From: Candidatus Altarchaeales archaeon
Lineage (GTDB): Archaea > Altiarchaeota > Altiarchaeia > IMC4 > QMZM01
Reading direction: 5' to 3'
Length of the DNA stretch: 9,246 nt
NCBI GenBank assembly: GCA_003663045.1
Contig: QMZG01000042.1
Coordinates: forward strand, 1 to 9,246
Position 1 is the stretch's first letter; each line of letters opens with the position of its first letter. Both the position numbers and the translations under genes were made by a program. Shown here one piece after another: positions 7,244 to 9,246 of the stretch. Below the pieces are notes generated by a model, which made no database searches, was not told the origin of the DNA, and saw only the letters and a program-made list of their open reading frames with translations.

Positions 7244-7279
7244 ATTGATCAATAATTGATAAAGTATAATTGATAAAGT
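7244..7279. repeat. Palindrome plus 13-bp tandem direct repeat
   Basis: Just after the rpoF stop lies the perfect palindrome ATTGATCAAT (7244-7253). Two perfect copies of TAATTGATAAAGT follow at 7253-7265 and 7267-7279, period 14. All three units share ATTGAT. The block fills the 40-bp gap before the DUF655 Shine-Dalgarno. It could be a regulator site or simply short-period expansion in AT-rich DNA. Confidence 0.7.
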
Positions 7280-7280
7280 C

Positions 7281-7287
7281 GAGGTGG
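7281..7287 (+). promoter_or_regulatory. Shine-Dalgarno of DUF655 gene, decides the start
   Basis: GAGGTGG ends eight bases before the ATG at 7296. Because it overlaps the in-frame GTG at 7284, the site rules in favour of the ATG and shortens the protein by four residues. Confidence 0.7.
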
Positions 7288-7295
7288 TTGGCAAA

Positions 7296-7889
7296 ATGAA
7301 GAGAGACGAATATGTAAGGATCATTGATTATCTCCCCAGAGGAAAATCTGAGGTTCCACCGCACAGGAGAAAGCCAATTGCTCAGGTAGTGGGGGAAAAA
7401 TATTTTTCGTTATTGGAGATAGTCCCAAGGGAGGGAATGTCATTTGAACCCGGGGAAAGGGTTTACATCGGCGAAGGAACTAGAGAGAAGGTTGACCATA
7501 TCGAAAGAAGGATAAGGTATGAATGGTTGACTCCAACTGCAAAATCGGAATTGGAATCGATTTTAGAGGATATAATTAGAGACAATGAAGATCGCTTCAT
7601 AGAATTCTACAATACTGCCGGCACTATAAGTACAAGGCAACATAAACTGGAGGTATTGCCCAGAATTGGAAAAAGACACAGGGATGACATCATCAGTGAA
7701 AGAGAGAAAAGGCCTTTTAAGAATTTTGAAGACATGCATAAAAGGCTAAAGAATATCCCCGATCCCATGAAGATTATAGCAGATAAGATCATTGAAGAAT
7801 TGAAAGGGGAGAGTAAATACTACCTTTTTGTTCCACTAATTCGAGAGAGGGAAGGAAAAGAAAGGGGAAAATTGGGAAAATTTAGATAA
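7296..7889 (+). CDS. DUF655 family protein (RNA/DNA-binding, HhH motif)
   Basis: This is the archaeal DUF655 protein usually found between rpoF and ksgA. Residues 1-75 resemble a small OB/S1-like barrel: YVRIIDYLPRGK, then AQVVGEKYFSLLEIVPREG and GERVYIGEG. Residues about 80-170 are helical and include a helix-hairpin-helix stretch, LPRIGKRHRDDIISERE, and PFKNFEDMHKRL. The tail is strongly basic. Together these suggest nucleic-acid binding, perhaps in ribosome biogenesis given its usual neighbours, but no activity is established here. A GTG at 7284 is in frame, yet GAGGTGG (7281-7287) overlaps it and is an ideal Shine-Dalgarno for the ATG at 7296. I therefore start there, giving 197 residues, matching the family's M-x-x-[DE]-Y beginning. 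It closes the L21e operon; ksgA, the usual next gene, is absent. Confidence 0.88.
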   Translation: MKRDEYVRIIDYLPRGKSEVPPHRRKPIAQVVGEKYFSLLEIVPREGMSFEPGERVYIGEGTREKVDHIERRIRYEWLTPTAKSELESILEDIIRDNEDRFIEFYNTAGTISTRQHKLEVLPRIGKRHRDDIISEREKRPFKNFEDMHKRLKNIPDPMKIIADKIIEELKGESKYYLFVPLIREREGKERGKLGKFR

Positions 7890-7896
7890 TAAATGT

Positions 7897-7913
7897 TATT
7901 TTTAAATAAAAAT
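7897..7913 (+). promoter_or_regulatory. Possible operon end and ferredoxin promoter
   Basis: After the DUF655 stop, TTATTTTTAAATAAAAAT contains a run of five T, which may terminate the L21e operon. It also holds TTTAAATA (7901-7908), a TATA-like box about 35 bp before the ferredoxin ATG. ATTTTT and AAAAAT arms flank a 4-bp centre. The two roles cannot be separated by eye. Confidence 0.35.
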
Positions 7914-7939
7914 CAAGTTAATAAGAAGAGATCTCTAAA

Positions 7940-8125
7940 ATGGTAGAGATAGAGATAGACACAGAGAGATGTATTGGCTGTGGAGCCTGTGTGAATGCCT
8001 GCCCCGTTAGTTTGTATGAGATAGTGGATGGGAAGGCAAAACTTACGGGCGATATTGATAAATGTGTACTTTGTAGGGCGTGTGAAACCTCATGCCCCGT
8101 TGGAGCGATAACCATTACTGAGTAG
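7940..8125 (+). CDS. 2[4Fe-4S] ferredoxin
   Basis: This is a 61-residue bacterial-type ferredoxin, a soluble low-potential electron carrier. It has two classical binding motifs: C11-x2-C14-x2-C17-x3-C21-P and C42-x2-C45-x2-C48-x3-C52-P. By family rule one cluster uses C11, C14, C17 and C52 and the other C42, C45, C48 and C21. Both motifs are complete, and the length is near the clostridial-type minimum with a short insertion between clusters (DGKAKLTGD). No partner oxidoreductase is encoded nearby, so its donor and acceptor cannot be named. Upstream is the 10-bp palindrome AGAGATCTCT (7927-7936). Its TAG stop touches the Shine-Dalgarno of alba, so the two are probably cotranscribed. Confidence 0.95.
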   Translation: MVEIEIDTERCIGCGACVNACPVSLYEIVDGKAKLTGDIDKCVLCRACETSCPVGAITITE

Positions 8126-8131
8126 GAGGTG
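8125..8131 (+). promoter_or_regulatory. Strong Shine-Dalgarno of alba, overlapping ferredoxin stop
   Basis: GGAGGTG begins on the last base of the ferredoxin TAG and ends six bases before the ATG at 8138. It is the best ribosome-binding site in the window. It rejects the overlapping in-frame GTG at 8129 as the start. Confidence 0.8.
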
Positions 8132-8137
8132 AATACA

Positions 8138-8431
8138 ATGGATGAAACAGAAACTATGAAAAAGGAGGACAATGTGGTTTTTATTGGGAAAAAGGGAATT
8201 ATGGCGTATGTCCTGGCTGTTGTTACACAGTTCAACGATGGTGAGAAGAATGTTGTGATCAAGGCCAGGGGCAGAGCCATATCCAGAGCGGTAGATGTAG
8301 CAGAGGTCGTGAGACAGAAATTTGTTACGGATGTCGATGCAAGTGATATAAAAATTTCTACAGAGGAAATACAGGGCGATGAAGGACCAATAAAGGTGTC
8401 GGCAATTGAGATAACCCTTTCAAAACAATGA
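8138..8431 (+). CDS. albA: Alba, archaeal chromatin protein
   Basis: Alba is a dimeric DNA- and RNA-binding protein that coats and bridges archaeal nucleic acid. From the ATG at 8138 the product has 97 residues, normal for the family. The core is complete: NVVFIGKKGIMAYVLAVVTQ (12-31), with Lys18/Lys19 at the position of the acetylatable lysine of Sulfolobus Alba, then VVIKARGRAISRAVDVAEVVR (39-59), and the beta-hairpin IKISTEEIQGDEGPIKVSAIEITL. The acidic N-terminal tail (MDETETMKKED) is a little longer than usual; an internal ATG at 8156 would remove it, but the strong Shine-Dalgarno favours 8138. A Gly replaces the Pro often found after the KK pair. It follows the ferredoxin gene with tight coupling and ends before a T-rich terminator. 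Confidence 0.95.
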   Translation: MDETETMKKEDNVVFIGKKGIMAYVLAVVTQFNDGEKNVVIKARGRAISRAVDVAEVVRQKFVTDVDASDIKISTEEIQGDEGPIKVSAIEITLSKQ

Positions 8432-8435
8432 TCTC

Positions 8436-8465
8436 ATTCTTTTTATTTTTATTTTAGTACTTTTT
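8436..8465 (+). terminator. T-rich archaeal terminator after alba
   Basis: Four closely spaced T-runs (8440-8444, 8446-8450, 8452-8455, 8461-8465) begin within ten bases of the alba stop. Archaeal polymerases terminate at such oligo-T tracts without a required hairpin. The last run also lies near a TATA-like stretch for the next gene. Confidence 0.65.
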
Positions 8466-8498
8466 ATCATTTATCTCGATTCATTCTGAATTTTTAAT

Positions 8499-8987
8499 AT
8501 GGACCTACCCATCTGTGATATTTGTGCAAAAACCGGGGTATTATGTAGCGTGTGTGAAACAAAGCTACAGAGAGGACAGATCTCAGAGTTAGATGTAGAA
8601 GTCTCCAAGGCGTTATACGGGATAGGTGTAGAAGGGATTGGATTTGAAAGGGCAATCGACACAAAGAATTTTGTTATTATTCTTACAAAGAAAGAGGATA
8701 TTGGAAAGATCATTGGGAAGAATGGGGATAATCTCAGATTACTTTCCAGGAAATTGGGAAAAAAGGTAAGGGTAATTGGAACTGAGAATATGCGGGATAC
8801 CATATACGATTTCGTTGCTCCCGCTCAGATAACTGCTATTAACACAGTCTATATGCCAGATGGCAATATCATCAGAAGGATAAAGATCAATAAAAAGGAT
8901 AAGAAAAAATTGAGGATGGATATCAAAGAAATTGAAAGGTTAATTTCATCATTGTCTAATGATAGGGTTGAGATTTCCTTTGAGTAA
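8499..8987 (+). CDS. NusA-like KH-domain protein with N-terminal zinc knuckle
   Basis: The 162-residue protein begins with a likely zinc-binding unit, C6-x2-C9-x6-C16-x2-C19. An all-helical or mixed stretch follows, then a KH domain (about 55-95) whose RNA-binding loop is GKNG (73-76, in DIGKIIGKNGDN). A second KH-like half follows (about 105-155, PAQITAINTVYMPDG, then a lysine-rich strand and helix), as in the tandem KH modules of NusA. Archaeal proteins of this kind are annotated as NusA-like or putative transcription elongation factors; direct evidence of function is limited. It lacks the NusA polymerase-binding and S1 domains. It is probably an RNA-binding protein acting near transcription or the ribosome. 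The ATG has no Shine-Dalgarno and a TATA-like stretch lies about 30 bp upstream. The next gene is aspS. Confidence 0.82.
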   Translation: MDLPICDICAKTGVLCSVCETKLQRGQISELDVEVSKALYGIGVEGIGFERAIDTKNFVIILTKKEDIGKIIGKNGDNLRLLSRKLGKKVRVIGTENMRDTIYDFVAPAQITAINTVYMPDGNIIRRIKINKKDKKKLRMDIKEIERLISSLSNDRVEISFE

Positions 8988-9055
8988 AACTTCAGAAAGT
9001 GCATTACAATTAAAGTTCGTTAATGATACTTGCAATTGTATTGTTCATGGGGTGC

Positions 9056-9092
9056 TTTTATAGGAATATTGAGATTTATCGTACTATGGTAC
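9056..9092 (+). promoter_or_regulatory. aspS promoter region with near-palindrome
   Basis: The 111-bp gap before aspS holds the TATA-like TTTTATAGG and, closer to the start, GTACTATGGTAC (9081-9092), which is palindromic at 10 of 12 positions. No T-rich terminator is obvious after the KH gene, so read-through into aspS is possible. Confidence 0.35.
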
Positions 9093-9098
9093 AATAAA

Positions 9099-9246
9099 AT
9101 GAGATCGCACTACTCGAGTGAGATAAAACCGGGATTGGAAGGAAAGGAGGTTGTCCTCTGTGGTTGGGTTCATGAAATCCGAGATTTGGGAAAATTAAAA
9201 TTTTTGATTTTGAGGGATAGAGGGGGCTTTATTCAGATTACCGCTA
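9099..9246 (+). CDS. aspS: Aspartyl-tRNA synthetase, N-terminal part (right-edge partial)
   Basis: Only the first 49 codons are present; the gene leaves the window. The product opens MRSHYSSEIKP and continues with CGWVHEIRDLGKLKFLILRD and GGFIQITA. This is the OB-fold anticodon-binding domain of the class IIb AspRS, in the archaeal form with the GWVHEIRDLG hallmark. The enzyme charges tRNA-Asp; many archaeal versions are non-discriminating and also charge tRNA-Asn, which cannot be judged from this fragment. No Shine-Dalgarno precedes the ATG, and no in-frame start lies close upstream. A TATA-like TTTTATAGG (about 9056-9064) would give a leader of roughly 10-15 bases. Confidence 0.9.
   Translation, partial: MRSHYSSEIKPGLEGKEVVLCGWVHEIRDLGKLKFLILRDRGGFIQITA

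Noticed and set aside
7927..7936. AGAGATCTCT palindrome before the ferredoxin as an operator
   Set aside because: It is a single 10-bp palindrome in locally GAGA-rich sequence; chance is a sufficient explanation.
7918..8280. 120-codon minus-strand frame across ferredoxin and alba
   Set aside because: It is antisense to two motif-complete genes; its Ser/Thr/Ile-rich composition is what the complement of these codons gives.
9081..9092. GTACTATGGTAC as an operator
   Set aside because: The palindrome is imperfect and owes much to two GTAC tetramers; it was noted only as part of the aspS upstream region.

Overview
This window is archaeal and probably euryarchaeal. It carries a clamp-loader small subunit (RfcS), an archaeal/eukaryotic-type IleRS, ribosomal protein L21e, RNA polymerase subunit F (Rpo4), a DUF655 protein, Alba, a NusA-like KH protein and the start of an archaeal AspRS. 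AGA/AGG arginine codons and ATA isoleucine codons are frequent, and the intergenic DNA is AT-rich with TATA-like boxes. I cannot assign a lineage below that level.

Layout. Positions 1-698 (minus) hold the 5' part of an exported, cysteine- and tryptophan-rich protein that leaves the window at its left edge. A 68-bp divergent promoter with a perfect 11-bp inverted repeat separates it from a Roadblock/LC7 protein (767-1633, plus). Next comes a KaiC/RAD55-family protein (1733-2431, plus) whose nucleotide-binding motifs are destroyed. It converges, 12 bp apart, on rfcS (2444-3388, minus). rfcS and ileS (3469-6525, plus) diverge from an 80-bp AT-rich promoter region. The rest is all on the plus strand: L21e, rpoF and DUF655 (6599-7889); a 2[4Fe-4S] ferredoxin coupled to alba (7940-8431); a T-rich terminator; the KH protein (8499-8987); and aspS from 9099, cut by the right edge.

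How the genes work together. The right three quarters is core information processing: DNA replication, tRNA charging, ribosome, RNA polymerase, chromatin and elongation. The left part is accessory. Its Roadblock protein, with a probable second degenerate Roadblock fold, sits beside a pseudo-KaiC. This suggests a non-catalytic scaffold or signalling pair whose activity would depend on a partner encoded elsewhere. This pair is the best candidate for something not well described, but its function is unknown.

Genes that begin transcription units (Roadblock, pseudo-KaiC, rfcS, ileS, L21e, KH protein, aspS) lack a clear Shine-Dalgarno. Several have a TATA-like box placed for leaderless or near-leaderless transcripts. 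Internal genes (rpoF, DUF655, alba) have clear Shine-Dalgarno sites. These sites move the starts of DUF655 and Alba to internal ATGs. No tRNA, rRNA, CRISPR array, insertion sequence or integrase was seen, and no gene-free stretch exceeds about 110 bp.
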